DNA of 64,000 nt from Streptomyces sp. Z26 (GCF_003665095.1 NZ_RCHV01000002.1:434001-498000), one strand, 5' to 3'; numbered from the stretch's first letter, positions 17,271-28,820 are shown. Notes: generated from the sequence alone by a model not told the origin. Made by a program: numbers and translations.

Positions 17271-18587
17271 CTACCCCTGCGCCCCGGCGGTGGCCGTGGG
17301 CGCGGCGGGGGTGGCCGGGGCGGCGGGGTGACGCGCGTTGCGCAGCACGAGCACGGCCGCGTCGTCGGCCAGCCGCCCCCGGGTGTGGCGCAGCAGCCCC
17401 GCCCGTACGGAGTCGACCAGCACCGCCGGGGTGACCGGCGTGCCCGCCGTACGGGGTCGGGGCCCGGCGGCGAGGCCCGGACCGCGGCGGCCGGTGCCCG
17501 GCCAGGTGCCGGTGAGCGCGCGGGCCAGCGGGAAGAAGCGCCCGGCCGCGTCCCGCGCGTCGACCGCGCCGTCGGTGTGCAGGAACAGGGCGTCGCCGGG
17601 CGGGAGCCGCAGCGGCGTGGGCGGGGGCAGCGGTCCGGGCAGCGGGAACATCCCGAGCGGCGCCATCGGCTCCGTCTCCGCCGAGGGCTGCACCCGGAAC
17701 GTGCCGTCGGGCGCGGGCCGCAGCCGGTACGGCCACGGGTGGCCGCAGTTGAGCGCCGTCGCCGTACCGTCGTCGCGCACCTCGATCAGCAGCACGGTGA
17801 CGAACTCCTCGGCCGCGTCGGCCAGTTCGCCGCCCACCGGGTGCCGCCCGCGCAGGTGGCGGGCCAGGCCCCGGTCCAACCGCCGCAGCACGCCGGAGAG
17901 TTCGGGCTCGTCGTGCGCGGCCTCGCGGAAGACGCCGAGGAGCGAGGCGACGGTGCCCACCGCGGGCAGTCCGTGGCCGCGCACGTCCCCGATCACGGCC
18001 CGTACGCCGAAGGGCGTGGCCACCACGTCGTACAGGTCGCCGCCCAGCGTCGCCCCGCGCGTCGCGGACAGGTGCGTCGCGGCCACCTCCAGCCCGCCGA
18101 CGACGGGCGGCAGCGGGCGGAGCACCGTCTCCTGCGCCGCGGCGGCCGCCCGGCGGGCCCGCAGCAGCCGCCGCTTCAGGCGGGCGCGCTGGCCCGCCGC
18201 GAAGCATCCGGCGGTCGCGGCGACGAGGATGCCCACGACGGTGCCCGCCCAGCGCTCCGGCTTCTCGTACACCTCGGCCCGCGCCAGCAGCGCCACGGCC
18301 GCCAGCGCGTACGCCCCGCCGAGCAGCACGCCCGTACGGCTGCCCGTGAGGGCGCAGGCGATGACGGGCGTCGCCGCGAGCAGCGGCACGAGGCAGAGCA
18401 CTTCCCAGGCGTGGCGCTGCCAGCCGAGGACGGCCAGCGCCCACACCCCCGGGAGGGCGTACGCGAGGACGCGCCGCGCGGGGCGGCGCAGCCGGGCGCG
18501 GGGCGCGTCCGGTATCCCCGGGGCGCCGCCCGCGCCACTGGCGGGGGCGGGGGGAGTCCCCGCCCGGTGCGTACGGATGGCGTTCAC
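17271..18587 (-). CDS. Membrane-anchored PP2C/SpoIIE-type serine phosphatase
   Basis: 438 residues. Four hydrophobic segments fall at about 45-150, followed by a short coiled linker (RARLKRRLLRARRAAAAAQETVL). A SpoIIE/RsbU-type phosphatase domain then follows, with GGDLYDV, VIGDVRGHG, FVTVLLIEV and FLHTDGAVDAR as metal-site motifs. Such proteins dephosphorylate anti-sigma antagonists in Streptomyces, but no partner gene is adjacent. The GTG at 18587 has a GGGGGGA stretch upstream; another GTG lies eight codons earlier. Confidence 0.88.
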   Translation of the reverse strand: MNAIRTHRAGTPPAPASGAGGAPGIPDAPRARLRRPARRVLAYALPGVWALAVLGWQRHAWEVLCLVPLLAATPVIACALTGSRTGVLLGGAYALAAVALLARAEVYEKPERWAGTVVGILVAATAGCFAAGQRARLKRRLLRARRAAAAAQETVLRPLPPVVGGLEVAATHLSATRGATLGGDLYDVVATPFGVRAVIGDVRGHGLPAVGTVASLLGVFREAAHDEPELSGVLRRLDRGLARHLRGRHPVGGELADAAEEFVTVLLIEVRDDGTATALNCGHPWPYRLRPAPDGTFRVQPSAETEPMAPLGMFPLPGPLPPPTPLRLPPGDALFLHTDGAVDARDAAGRFFPLARALTGTWPGTGRRGPGLAAGPRPRTAGTPVTPAVLVDSVRAGLLRHTRGRLADDAAVLVLRNARHPAAPATPAAPTATAGAQG

Positions 18588-18892
18588 TGCTCGTCCCCCC
18601 TCGCGGACCACGCCGCGGCGTTGTTCGCCTGGGGCCCTTCGATGCGGCGATTGTCGCCATGGTGTGTGTCCGCACCGCCACGTTCGGCACGTTCATCACA
18701 CGATCGGGTGATGGTCGACCGTATCCCACTCCGGCGGCGCCGCGACGTGCACGGCCCCGACGTGGTGGAAGGCGTCCACCCCTCGGTGGACGCCCTCCGG
18801 TGTCGCGCGGGCCGCGCGCCCGGTGCGCGGGCGCGCGCCCCGACTGCCGTGCCCCGCACGGGCGTTGCCGCCCGCCCGGGCACGCGCGTCGC
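18588..18892. other. Non-coding gap between pheT and phosphatase gene
   Basis: The 305-base gap contains the pheT terminator hairpin (18771-18794) and, nearer the phosphatase gene, CATCAC-N8-GTGATG (18694-18713) with CGATCG at its centre, a possible operator. I see no conserved open frame or RNA gene in it. The phosphatase promoter must lie in the lower half. Confidence 0.6.
18771..18794 (-). terminator. Hairpin downstream of pheT
   Basis: GGCGTCCACC (18771-18780), a CCTC loop and GGTGGACGCC (18785-18794) make a perfect ten-base stem about 100 bases after the pheT stop. It lacks a long T-tract but is the only strong hairpin in the gap. Confidence 0.6.
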
Positions 18893-21417
18893 CTAGGCGC
18901 CGCGCAGCGTCGCGCCCGTGCGCGCGACGGCGGCGGCGACCGCCGCGTCCCGCGCCGCCGACGCCTCGTCGGCCGTCAGCGTACGGTCGGCCGCGCGCAG
19001 CCGCAGCGCGTACGCCAGCGACTTCCGCCCGCCGCCGACCTGTTCACCGGTGAACACGTCGAACAGCCGCACGGACTCCAGCAGTTCACCCGCGCCCTCG
19101 CGCAGCGCCGTCTCCACGTCCGCCGCCGGGACGGCGTCGTCGACGATCAGCGCCACGTCCCGGGTCGCGACCGGGTACGTCGACACGTACGGCGCCAGCA
19201 CCGGCCCCGCCGACGCGGCCTCGACCGCGTCGAGGTCCAGCTCCATCGCGCACGTGCGCGCGGGCAGGCCCAGCGACTTGAGGACGCCCGGGTGCAGCTC
19301 ACCGGCCCAGCCGACGTGCCGCTCCCCCGCCGTCAGCCGCGCGCAGCGGCCGGGGTGCCAGGGGCCGTACGCCCCGCTGGTGACGGTGAGTTCGACGCCC
19401 GCGGCCTTGGCGACCGTACGGGCCGCCTCCACCGCGTCCGCCCAGTCCGCGGGACGACCCGGGCCCCACCAACCGGCCTGCTCCCGGCTGCCGGTGAGCA
19501 CCACGGCGGCGTGCCGGGGCTGGTGCGGCAGCGCGGCGTCGAGCGCGGCGATGTCCGCGTCCGAGGGGCGGGCGTCGACCGGCAGCCGTACGGGCCGGGG
19601 CTCGTCGCCGGTGGGCAGGAACACCAGACCCGTCTCGAACAGCGCGAGCCCGCCGTGCGTACCCTCGCCGCCCCGCCCCTCGTTCCGCCGGAGCGCGGCG
19701 AGCAGGCCGGGCAGCAGCGTGGTGCGGAGGGCGGGCTCCTCGTCGGAGAGCGGGTTGACGAGCCGGACCGTACGGCGGCACGGGTCGTCGGCGGGCAGCC
19801 GCAGCTGGTCGAGGACGGACTCGCTGAGGAACGGGTAGTTCAGCGCCTCCACGTAGCCCGCGGCGGCCAGCGCCCGGCCGACGCGGCGGTGCAGCCGCTG
19901 CCGTTCGGTGAGGCCGCGGGCGGAGGGCAGGCGGGGCAGCGTGGACGGCAGGTTCTCGTAGCCCTCCAGCCGGATGACCTCCTCCGCCAGGTCGTTCGGG
20001 TCGACCAGGTCCGGCCGCCAGGACGGCGCGGTGACGGTCAGCTCGTCCTGGCCCTGGACGTCGCAGCCGATCTGCTGGAGGCGGCGGACGACGGTCTCCC
20101 GGCCGTAGTCCACCCCGGCCACGCGGCTGGGGTGCGCGGCGGCCATCACGACCGTGCGCGGGGCGGCGGGCACGGCGACCTCGGTGACGCCCGCCTCGGC
20201 GGACGCGCCGGCGAGGAGGACGAGCAGGTCCACGGTGCGCTGCGCGGCGGCAGCGGCGGCGTCGGGGTCGACACCGCGCTCCCAGCGGCGCGAGCCCTCG
20301 GTCGACATCCTGTGGTGCCGGGCCGTACGGGCGATGGTCAGCGGCTCGAAGTGCGCGGCCTCCACGACGAGTTCGGTGCTGCCGCGCCACTCGCCGGTCT
20401 CCGGGTCCTGCTCCGGGTCGGCGACCTCGCTGTGCGCGCCGCCCATCACCCCGGCCAGGCCGATCGGGCCCGACGCGTCCGCGATGACCAGGTCCTCGGC
20501 GCGCAGCACCCGCTCGACGCCCTCCAGCGTCGTCATCCGCTCGCCCGCCGCGGCACGCCGCACGGTGATCGCGCCGTCGAGGCGCTGCCGGTCGTACGCG
20601 TGGAGGGGGGTGCCCAGTTCGAGCATCACGTAGTTGGTGATGTCGACGGGCAGCGAGACGGGCCGCATGCCGGACTTCTGGAGCCGCCGCCGCATCCAGA
20701 TCGGCGACTGCGCCTCGGGCCGTACACCCGTCACGGTGCGGGCGGTGAAGCGGTCGCACGCCTCGGCGTCGAGGACCTCGACCGGGTACCCGTACTCGTT
20801 CGGCGCCGGTACGTCGATCAGCGCCGGGTCGCGCGGCGGCAACCCGTACGAGATGGCCGTCTCGCGGGCGACGCCGCGCATCGACAGGGTGTAGCCGCGG
20901 TCCGGGGTGACGGCGATGTCCAGGACCTCGTCGACGAGTTCGAGCAGCTCGACGGCGTCGGTGCCGGGCTCGTACTCGGGCGGCAGCACGATGATGCCGT
21001 CGTGGTCGTCGCCCATGTCCAGCTCCGCGGCGGAGCAGATCATGCCCTCGGACACGTGGCCGTACGTCTTGCGCGCGGCGATGTGGAAGTCGCCGGGCAG
21101 CACGGCGCCGGGCAGCACCACGACGACCTTGTCACCGACGGCGAAGTTGGTGGCGCCGCAGACGATGTTCTGCGGGTCGCCCGTGCCGTTGGCACCACCG
21201 ACATCGACCTGGCACCAGCGGATGGGCTTCTTGAAGCCGGTCAGCTCCTCGATCGCGAGGACCCGCCCGACGACGAGCGGGCCCTTCAGCCCGTCACCGA
21301 GGCGCTCGACGGTCTCGACCTCCAGCCCGGCGTCGATCAGCCGGGCCGCGACGTCGCGGCCGGTCTCGCCGGCGGGCAGGTCGACGTACTCCCGGAGCCA
21401 GGAAAGCGGCGCCCGCA

Positions 21418-21418
<1 letters not shown>
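18893..21418 (-). CDS. pheT: Phenylalanyl-tRNA synthetase beta subunit
   Basis: 841 residues, close to the usual size. It starts [12 protein letters not shown], with the N-terminal tRNA-binding (EMAP-like) domain around 40-150. The B3/B4 editing region follows ([13 protein letters not shown]...) and then the B5 domain, and it ends with the anticodon-binding ferredoxin-like domain ([17 protein letters not shown]). With PheS it forms the heterotetramer that charges tRNA-Phe. Its ATG overlaps the pheS stop by one base (TGATG), indicating translational coupling. Confidence 0.98.
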
Positions 21419-22768
<1,350 letters not shown>

Positions 22769-23894
22769 AACGTAAATCGGAACTGGGCCCCGCCGCCCGG
22801 CGCGCGGGCGACGGTGATGTCCCCGCCGTGCGCCTCGACGATGCCCTTCACGATGTAGAGGCCGAGGCCGGTGCCGCCGCGCTTGCTGCCCCGCCAGAAG
22901 CGCGTGAAGACGCGGCTCATCGACTCCTCGGGGATGCCGGGGCCCTCGTCGCTCACGGTGACAGCCGTTCCTTCGTCGTGTCCTCGGTGGGGTGCGGGTG
23001 CGACCTCTATGGTGACCGTGCCCTCGCCGTGCCGCACCGCGTTTTCCAGCAGGTTGCCGAGGACCTGGTCGATCTTGTCAGGGTCGGCCCACAGCTCCGG
23101 CAGCGGCTCCACGATACGGGTCGCGAAGCGGTCCGGCGGCTGCCCGGCGGTCGTGTGGGCCTGCACGTGCCGGCGGACGGCGGCGGCCATGTCGACGGGC
23201 TGGCGGCGTACTTCGAGCCGTCCGGAGTCGATCCGCGAGATGTCCAGCAGCTCCGCGATGAGCCGCGTCACCCGGTTCGCGTCGGCGTCGACGGTCTCCA
23301 GCATCAGCCGCTTCTGGTCGTCGGTGAACCGCTCCCACTTGGCGAGCAGCGTCGCCGTGAACCCCTTCACCGACGTGAGCGGCGACCGCAGCTCGTGGGC
23401 GACGGTGGCGATCAGCTCGGCGTCCGACCGCTCCGAGCGGCGCCGCGCCTCCGTCCCCCGCAGCGCCACCACCAGCCGGTGCACGGGCCCGGTCGGGCGC
23501 GTCCGTACGTACCGCGCGCTGACCAGCACCTCCCGCCCCTCCAGCAGCAGGCCGCGCTCGGGCTGGCCGCTGCGGGTGGCGAGGCCGCCGTACGGGTCGG
23601 TGAGCTGCCACCAGCGGTGGCCGTCGAGGTCCTGGAAGGGCAGCGCGCTCTGGATGGGCCGCCCCAGCACGTCGGACGGGTCCGTGCCGCAGATGCGGGC
23701 CGCCGCGGCGTTGAAGCAGATGACGCGGCCCGTGCTGTCCGCGACGACCAGTCCGTCCGGGAGGTCGTCCGGGTCCAGCCCCAGCTCGGCGGCCCACGGA
23801 CGGGCCTGCCGGAACGGCTCGTGCCGTGTGCTGGTGAGGTCCACCCCGGCGCACCCCCCTTTTGGGCTCCTCGGGTCCTCGGTCGGCCACCCTA

Positions 23895-24734
23895 CTAGCT
23901 CGGTGTGACGGAACGGCACCCTCCGGGAGCGCGCTGCGCACGGGCGGACGCGTAGAGGCACACCGCCGCGGCGGTCGCGAGGTTCAGGCTCTCGGCGAGG
24001 CCGTGGATGGGCACGCGTACGGCGGCGTCGGTGAGGGCGCGCGTCTCGGCGGGCAGGCCCCACGCCTCGTTGCCGAAGACCCAGGCGGTGGGCCCGGCGA
24101 GGCGGTCCGCGTCCAGCTCGGCGTCCAGGTCGTGCTCCCCCGCGCCGTCGGCGGCCAGCACCCGCGCCCCGGCGCCGCGCAGTCCCGCGACGGCGTCCTC
24201 GACGGGCACGCCGACGGCCACCGGCAGGTGGAAGAGCGAACCGGCGGACGCGCGTACGCACTTGGGGTTGTAGACGTCCACGGACGCGTCGGTGAGCACC
24301 ACCGCGTCGGCGCCCGCCGCGTCGGCGCAGCGCAGCACCGTACCGGCGTTGCCCGGGTCCCGTACGTGCGCGAGGACGGCGACGAGCGCGGGGCGCGCGG
24401 CGAGCACGTCCGCGAAGGGCCGGTCGAGGAAACGGCAGACCCCGACGAGCCCCTGGGGCGTGACGGTCTGCGACAGCTCCTCGACGGTCCCGTCCGACGC
24501 GAGGTGGACGCGCGCGCCGCAGGCGTGGGCCGCCTCGACGACGTCGGGGTGCCGCTCGGCGGCCTCGGCGGTGCAGAACAGCTCGGCCAGCGCGGGCTCA
24601 CCGGCGGCGCGGTGGGCGGCGGCCTCCCGTACGGCCTGCGGCCCCTCGGCGAGGAAACGGCGCTCGCGGCCGCGGAAGGTACGGCGGCCGAGCCGTCGCG
24701 CGGCGGAGACACGGGCGGCGGACGGGGGGTTCAC
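23895..24734 (-). CDS. TrmH/SpoU family RNA methyltransferase
   Basis: 279 residues. An N-terminal substrate-binding domain (FRGRERRFLAEGPQAVREA) precedes the knotted SpoU methyltransferase domain, with motif 1 HVRDPGNAGTVLRCADAAG, motif 2 VFGNEAWGL and motif 3 IHGLAESLNLATAAAVCLY. It transfers methyl from S-adenosylmethionine to a ribose 2'-OH in rRNA or tRNA. This position downstream of rplT is usual in Streptomyces. The GTG at 24734 has GAGAGG eight bases upstream. Confidence 0.95.
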   Translation of the reverse strand: MNPPSAARVSAARRLGRRTFRGRERRFLAEGPQAVREAAAHRAAGEPALAELFCTAEAAERHPDVVEAAHACGARVHLASDGTVEELSQTVTPQGLVGVCRFLDRPFADVLAARPALVAVLAHVRDPGNAGTVLRCADAAGADAVVLTDASVDVYNPKCVRASAGSLFHLPVAVGVPVEDAVAGLRGAGARVLAADGAGEHDLDAELDADRLAGPTAWVFGNEAWGLPAETRALTDAAVRVPIHGLAESLNLATAAAVCLYASARAQRAPGGCRSVTPS

Positions 24735-24788
24735 GGGGGTCCTCTCGGTGGGCCTCGGGCGCGCGGCCGTGGCCCGGTGGGAACAGTT

Positions 24789-24819
24789 CGGACCCGCAGG
24801 CGCGGGGCCTGCGGGTCCG
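24789..24819 (-). terminator. Terminator of the infC-rpmI-rplT operon
   Basis: CGGACCCGCAGGC (24789-24801) and GCCTGCGGGTCCG (24807-24819) form a perfect 13-base stem with a GCGGG loop, 28 bases beyond the rplT stop. It separates the ribosomal operon from the methyltransferase gene. Confidence 0.75.
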
Positions 24820-24847
24820 GACGTGGTGACGGCGGGCGCCGGGGGCG

Positions 24848-25231
24848 TCAGGCGGCCTTCGGCGCGTTGACGTCGCTCGGCAGGGCCTTCTGGGCCACCT
24901 CGACGAGGGCGGCGAACGCGTTGGCGTCGTTGACCGCGAGGTCGGCCAGGATCTTGCGGTCGACCTCGATGTTGGCGGCCTTCAGACCCTGGATGAAGCG
25001 GTTGTAGGTCATGCCGTTGGCGCGGGCGGCCGCGTTGATCCGCTGGATCCACAGCTGGCGGAAGTCGCCCTTGCGCTTCTTCCGGTCGTTGTAGTTGTAG
25101 ACGAGGGAGTGGGTGACCTGCTCCTTCGCCTTGCGGTACAGGCGGGAGCGCTGGCCGCGGTAGCCGCTCGCCTGCTCCAGGATCGCCCGGCGCTTCTTCT
25201 GTGCGTTGACTGCCCGCTTGACGCGTGCCAC
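24848..25231 (-). CDS. rplT: 50S ribosomal protein L20
   Basis: 127 residues, starting [18 protein letters not shown] with [17 protein letters not shown] and [18 protein letters not shown], all typical of L20, an early-assembly 23S rRNA-binding protein. The tail [14 protein letters not shown] is the usual actinobacterial extension. The GTG at 25231 has AAGGAG eight bases upstream. It lies 73 bases after rpmI in the infC-rpmI-rplT order. L20 represses this operon in several bacteria; that is not shown here. Confidence 0.98.
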   Translation of the reverse strand: MARVKRAVNAQKKRRAILEQASGYRGQRSRLYRKAKEQVTHSLVYNYNDRKKRKGDFRQLWIQRINAAARANGMTYNRFIQGLKAANIEVDRKILADLAVNDANAFAALVEVAQKALPSDVNAPKAA

Positions 25232-25304
25232 TAGACAACTCCTTGTAGCGGGGCCGCGGTGAGGACACACGGCCCGAATCGATGGGGTTCCGGTCGAACG
25301 GGGC

Positions 25305-25499
25305 TTACTTGCCGAGAAGCTTCTTGATCTTCTTGGCGTCGGCCGGAGCCGTCTCGACGTCGTTCGCGAGGCGCCGCGTCAGGGTCGACGGCTTGTGCTC
25401 CAGGTAGTGGCGGCGGCCTGCACGCTGGCGCATCACCTTGCCGGAACCGGTGATCTTGAAGCGCTTGCGGGCACCACTGTGCGTCTTGTTCTTCGGCAT
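25305..25499 (-). CDS. rpmI: 50S ribosomal protein L35
   Basis: 64 residues: [20 protein letters not shown] followed by [14 protein letters not shown] and a lysine-rich end, diagnostic of L35. It is a small structural protein of the large subunit. The ATG at 25499 follows AGGAGA. It sits between infC (111 bases upstream) and rplT, presumably on one transcript. Confidence 0.98.
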   Translation of the reverse strand: MPKNKTHSGARKRFKITGSGKVMRQRAGRRHYLEHKPSTLTRRLANDVETAPADAKKIKKLLGK

Positions 25500-25610
25500 G
25501 TCGCCGTCTCTCCTCGTCGGTGGCGCTCCCCCCTCCACCGGGGTGGAGGGGCATGCGGGAGCGTCATGTGGTTCGGTCGGTACTTCCCGGTCGAGCGGCC
25601 CCGTCCGGGC

Positions 25611-26243
25611 TCACGCCTCGGCGGGCTGCTCTGCGGGCTCCTCGACGGGCTCCTCGACAGGACCGCTGTCCTGCTGGCGGCCCGCCTTGCGGGCGGCCTG
25701 CGCCTCGCGAGCCTCGGCCATCGCCTCGGTCTTCTTCTTGTGCGGACCGAGGACCATGATCATGTTGCGCCCGTCCTGCTTCGGGTTGGACTCGACGAAG
25801 CCCAACTCCTGGACGTCGTCGGCCAGCCGCTGCAACAACCGGAAGCCCAGCTCGGGGCGGGACTGCTCACGGCCGCGGAACATGATCGTGATCTTGACCT
25901 TGTCCCCCTGCTTGAGGAACCGGACGACGTGACCCTTCTTGGTGTCGTAGTCGTGCGGATCGATCTTCGGCCGGAGCTTCATCTCCTTGATGACCGTGTG
26001 CGCCTGGTTCTTGCGCGCCTCACGGGCCTTCATGGCCGACTCGTATTTGAACTTTCCGTAGTCCATGAGCTTGCACACCGGCGGACGCGCGTTGGCGGCC
26101 ACCTCGACCAGGTCGAGGTCGTATTCCTGTGCGAGCTCCAGGGCCTTGGCAAGCGGCACGATGCCGACCTGCTCGCCGCTGGGACCGACGAGTCGCACCT
26201 CGGGGACGCGAATCCGGTCGTTGATGCGGGGCTCGGCGCTGAT
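25611..26243 (-). CDS. infC: Translation initiation factor IF-3, probable ATC start
   Basis: 210 residues from the ATC, or 218 from an in-frame GTG at 26267. The N-domain ([15 protein letters not shown], then [25 protein letters not shown]) and C-domain ([18 protein letters not shown], then [13 protein letters not shown]) are complete, with an acidic Pro/Glu tail. IF-3 monitors start-codon selection and subunit dissociation. I place the start at ATC because GAGGAGG lies only four bases upstream of it, and because ISAEPRIND aligns with the AUU-initiated ISKD N-terminus of Bacillus IF-3. The GTG has no ribosome binding site and would place that SD inside the coding region. Confidence 0.93.
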   Translation of the reverse strand: MSAEPRINDRIRVPEVRLVGPSGEQVGIVPLAKALELAQEYDLDLVEVAANARPPVCKLMDYGKFKYESAMKAREARKNQAHTVIKEMKLRPKIDPHDYDTKKGHVVRFLKQGDKVKITIMFRGREQSRPELGFRLLQRLADDVQELGFVESNPKQDGRNMIMVLGPHKKKTEAMAEAREAQAARKAGRQQDSGPVEEPVEEPAEQPAEA

Positions 26244-26543
26244 GGGGCCTCCTCGGGTACACCACACGGCGGTCTGGCGGACGGCCGCGCAAGGGTCTGG
26301 ACATGTCGCGAACTCCCGCACCCGGACACACGAAACGCCCCGGACGGGACACAGGCGGGGCTCCTCATGGATCGGGAGCACCGCCGCGGACACCGCGGGG
26401 CGCAGCCTGACCGTTGACCCGCGGTCCGCGAGGACCACCGGGTGGGAAGTCGGAGCCTCCACTTGTGGGCCGGAAGCGAGAGCCTTGCGTACTCGCACAC
26501 TGCGAGGGGCTCGCGTCTCCGGCCGGTCGATGTTCAAGCATAC
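26244..26543 (-). promoter_or_regulatory. Long 5' leader of infC-rpmI-rplT
   Basis: About 290 bases separate a -10-like TATGCT (26542-26537) from the IF-3 start. The region holds GCGAG/CTCGC pairing elements near the 5' end, a G+C-rich hairpin close to the ribosome binding site, and no convincing gene, although the infC frame happens to stay open through it. Long structured leaders that mediate L20 or IF-3 feedback are known for this operon in other bacteria; the mechanism here is inference. Confidence 0.5.
26337..26361 (-). terminator. Attenuator-like hairpin in the infC leader
   Basis: On the minus strand GCCCCG (26361-26356) pairs with CGGGGC (26342-26337) and is followed by GTTTCGTGTG, resembling an intrinsic terminator about 94 bases before the ATC start. 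The 13-base loop is long, so alternative pairing is possible. Confidence 0.4.
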
Positions 26544-26603
26544 CAGGGTTCGGGCGGTACGCCGCCCGCCGGAGCGGGCACCGGCGGGCGGCACCGCGTC
26601 ACC

Positions 26604-26609
26604 TACGCT
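26604..26609 (+). promoter_or_regulatory. -10 element suggesting leaderless DUF1844 mRNA
   Basis: TACGCT ends seven bases before the ATG at 26617, so transcription would begin at or next to the start codon. No ribosome binding site is visible. The -35 region is not recognisable. Confidence 0.4.
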
Positions 26610-26616
26610 GGGCGGC

Positions 26617-26991
26617 ATGGACGACTCCCCCGCGGACCCGGGCGCCGGGCAGCAGGCCGCCGACTTCGACGACATGACGCGCGACATCGCGGACGTGCCC
26701 GCCGTCGAGGTCATCACCACGGTCGCGGTGCACCTGATGAGCTCCGCCGCCGTGAAGTGCGGGCTGGCCGAGGAGGGGGACCGGCACAAGGACCTCGACG
26801 AGGCGCGGAAGCTGATCCACGCGCTGGCCGGGCTGATCACGGCGAGCGCCACGGAGATCGGCACGTACCACGCGGCGCCCCTGCGGGACGGGCTGAAGTC
26901 GCTCCAGCTGGCGTTCCGCGAGGCGTCCGCGGTGAAGGACGAGCCGGGCCAGGGGCCGGGCGAGAAGTTCACCGGGCCCGTGCTGGGCTGA
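26617..26991 (+). CDS. DUF1844 domain-containing protein
   Basis: 124 residues. The core [24 protein letters not shown] then [17 protein letters not shown] is the DUF1844 signature; its function is unknown. The short acidic N-terminus includes [15 protein letters not shown]. The protein is soluble and alpha-helical in appearance. It is divergent from infC, a constant arrangement in Streptomyces as I recall, and probably translated from a leaderless mRNA. The long frame open upstream is only the antisense of infC. Confidence 0.92.
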   Translation: MDDSPADPGAGQQAADFDDMTRDIADVPAVEVITTVAVHLMSSAAVKCGLAEEGDRHKDLDEARKLIHALAGLITASATEIGTYHAAPLRDGLKSLQLAFREASAVKDEPGQGPGEKFTGPVLG

Positions 26992-27013
26992 GCCCGCCCC
27001 GGGCGGGGCGGGC
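26992..27013. terminator. Bidirectional hairpin between DUF1844 and aquaporin genes
   Basis: GCCCGCCCC (26992-27000) and GGGGCGGGC (27005-27013) pair around a GGGC loop between two convergent genes only 42 bases apart. Confidence 0.6.
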
Positions 27014-27033
27014 CCGGTCCACGCCCGCCCGCG

Positions 27034-27825
27034 TCAGTACGCCTCCTCCGGCTTCGGGCCGTGCCCGGTGCCCAGCCCCGCCGGGTGCGTGAGGTTGTGC
27101 GCCAGGGCCGCCAGCGCGGCGCCGACGAGCGGCGCGACGATGAACAGCCACAGCTGCGTGAGCGCGGCGCCGCCCGCGAAGAGCGCGGGGCCGATGCTCC
27201 GAGCCGGATTGACCGACGTACCCGTCAGCGGGATGCCGACGAGGTGCACCACGGCGAGGGCCATGCCGATCGGCAGCCCGTCGAAACCGGTGACCGCGAG
27301 CCGGTGGGTCACCGACAGCACGACGAAGACCAGCAGGAACGTCAGCACGATCTCCGCGACGAAGGCGCCGAAGGTGTTGATGTGCACCGCGGAGCGGTCG
27401 CCGAAGCCGTTGCTGCCGAAGGTCTCGTCCGTGTCGATGCCCGGCACCTGCTTCGCCACGAGGAACAGCAGCAGCGCCCCGAGGATCGCGCCGACGACCT
27501 GCGCGACCCAATAGCGTACGGCCAGGTGCAGGTCGATCCGTTTCGCGAGCAGCATGCCGAGGGTGACCGCCGGGTTCACGTGGCAGCCGGAGACGTCGCC
27601 CAGCGCGTACGCGAGGGCCAGCAGCACCAGGCCGAAGGCGAGCGCGATGCCGAGCGTGCCGATGTACTCGGAGGCCAGCACCACGGAGCCGACCCCGAAG
27701 AAGACCAGCAGCAGGGTGCCGAGGCACTCCGCCGCGAGGAGTTCGTTGCCCTCGATCGTCCGCGGGTCCCGTACGCGCCTGCTCAGAGTGGCGGGACGGG
27801 CCCCGGTGTCCTTGTTCGACGCCAT
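27034..27825 (-). CDS. MIP/aquaporin family channel
   Basis: 263 residues with six hydrophobic helices and the two half-helix motifs NPAVT (84-88) and NPARS (206-210), both intact, including the arginine that follows the second NPA. The spacing and [16 protein letters not shown] helix fit a water-type aquaporin rather than a long-loop glycerol facilitator, though selectivity cannot be fixed by eye. A charged cytoplasmic N-terminus of about 28 residues and a His/Pro/Glu tail flank the channel. GGAGGG six bases upstream supports the ATG at 27825. Confidence 0.93.
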   Translation of the reverse strand: MASNKDTGARPATLSRRVRDPRTIEGNELLAAECLGTLLLVFFGVGSVVLASEYIGTLGIALAFGLVLLALAYALGDVSGCHVNPAVTLGMLLAKRIDLHLAVRYWVAQVVGAILGALLLFLVAKQVPGIDTDETFGSNGFGDRSAVHINTFGAFVAEIVLTFLLVFVVLSVTHRLAVTGFDGLPIGMALAVVHLVGIPLTGTSVNPARSIGPALFAGGAALTQLWLFIVAPLVGAALAALAHNLTHPAGLGTGHGPKPEEAY

Positions 27826-27950
27826 GGCGCCCTCCAGTCGGGGATGGGTCGGCGCTGTCGGCCGACGTCCTCCCGAGTGTGGGACGGCCGCGCGGAGTCC
27901 GCATGTCCGCGGCGGCGGGCGGACGGGCCCGTGCGGGGCCGCGGCGCAGG

Positions 27951-28718
27951 TCAGCGCCGGTAGAGGGCCGTACCGGGGAGGGTGCTGCCGGGCGGCAGCA
28001 CCGCCAGGTCCAGCCCGTGGACGAGCCGGGCGCGCAGTTCCCCGTCGGCGGCCAGCCGCTCGGCCAGGCGCCGCGCGACGTCCGGCGCGGACGCGTCGGG
28101 GTCGAGGGCGACGGCGAGGGTCCCGTCGCTGGCGGCGCCGCCCGCGGCGAGGTGGGCGGCGAGTACGGCGGGCTCGGCGGGCAGCAGCGCGCGGAGGGCG
28201 GCGGTGACGGCGGGATCGTCGAGGGTGCTCGCGGGCGGCCCGGCGGCGGGGTCGCCGGTACGGCCCTGGGCGAGGGCGCGCAGGGCCGTACCGGTCAGCT
28301 CGTACGGCACGGGCCCGGCGAGGTCGACGACCAGCGTGTCGGCGCCCTCCTGGGCGGCGGCACGCAGGGCCTGCGGGAGGCGTACGGCGACGGGGCGGGC
28401 GTCGGCCTGCCAGCGGGCGAGCGTGGCGGTGGAGCTGAACGCGGGCAGGGCGCGGCGCCCGCCGGGCGCGGTGAGGGTGGGGACGGCCATGTCGCTGGAC
28501 TTGTCGCGGCGCAGTCCGTCGGGGCCGGTCTCGGCCTCGCCGAGCACGGCGACGATCGGTACGAGCAGCCGGGCGCCCGCGAGGGCGGCGAGCAGTCGCG
28601 GCTGGGTCGCGGGGTCGCCGGGGTCGGCGTGCCAGGCGGCGAGGGCGTCGGCCAGGGCGGGGTCGGCGGAGCCGTCGTCGCCGGAGAAGCCGGGGTCGGG
28701 GATGTTCTTGAGCGCCAC
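27951..28718 (-). CDS. SseB family protein
   Basis: 255 residues. The N-terminal half (ALKNIPDPGFSGDDGSADPAL, split as ALKNIPDPGFSGDDG and ADPALADAL, then LLVPIVAVLGE, MAVPTLTAPGG, RALPAFSSTATLARW) matches SseB/DUF-type proteins widespread in Streptomyces near infC. The C-terminal half is an Ala/Leu-rich region (LLPAEPAVLAAHLAAGG) seen in the same proteins. SseB was named in E. coli for enhanced serine sensitivity, but biochemical function is not defined. The GTG at 28718 lacks a strong ribosome binding site. Confidence 0.85.
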   Translation of the reverse strand: MALKNIPDPGFSGDDGSADPALADALAAWHADPGDPATQPRLLAALAGARLLVPIVAVLGEAETGPDGLRRDKSSDMAVPTLTAPGGRRALPAFSSTATLARWQADARPVAVRLPQALRAAAQEGADTLVVDLAGPVPYELTGTALRALAQGRTGDPAAGPPASTLDDPAVTAALRALLPAEPAVLAAHLAAGGAASDGTLAVALDPDASAPDVARRLAERLAADGELRARLVHGLDLAVLPPGSTLPGTALYRR

Positions 28719-28820
28719 GCGGTCGAGGGTATCGGCGCCGGGGGCGGCCCGTACGGGCAGGTCTACGCGGGCGGGGCGGTGCGTACGGGGAGCCGGGAGG
28801 GAGGCGGGGAGCCGCGCGAC

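Noticed and set aside
16147..18729. 1303-residue frame extending the glycosylhydrolase upstream
   Set aside because: The extra part is antisense or out-of-frame sequence over the dehydrogenase and phosphatase genes, typical of high-GC DNA.
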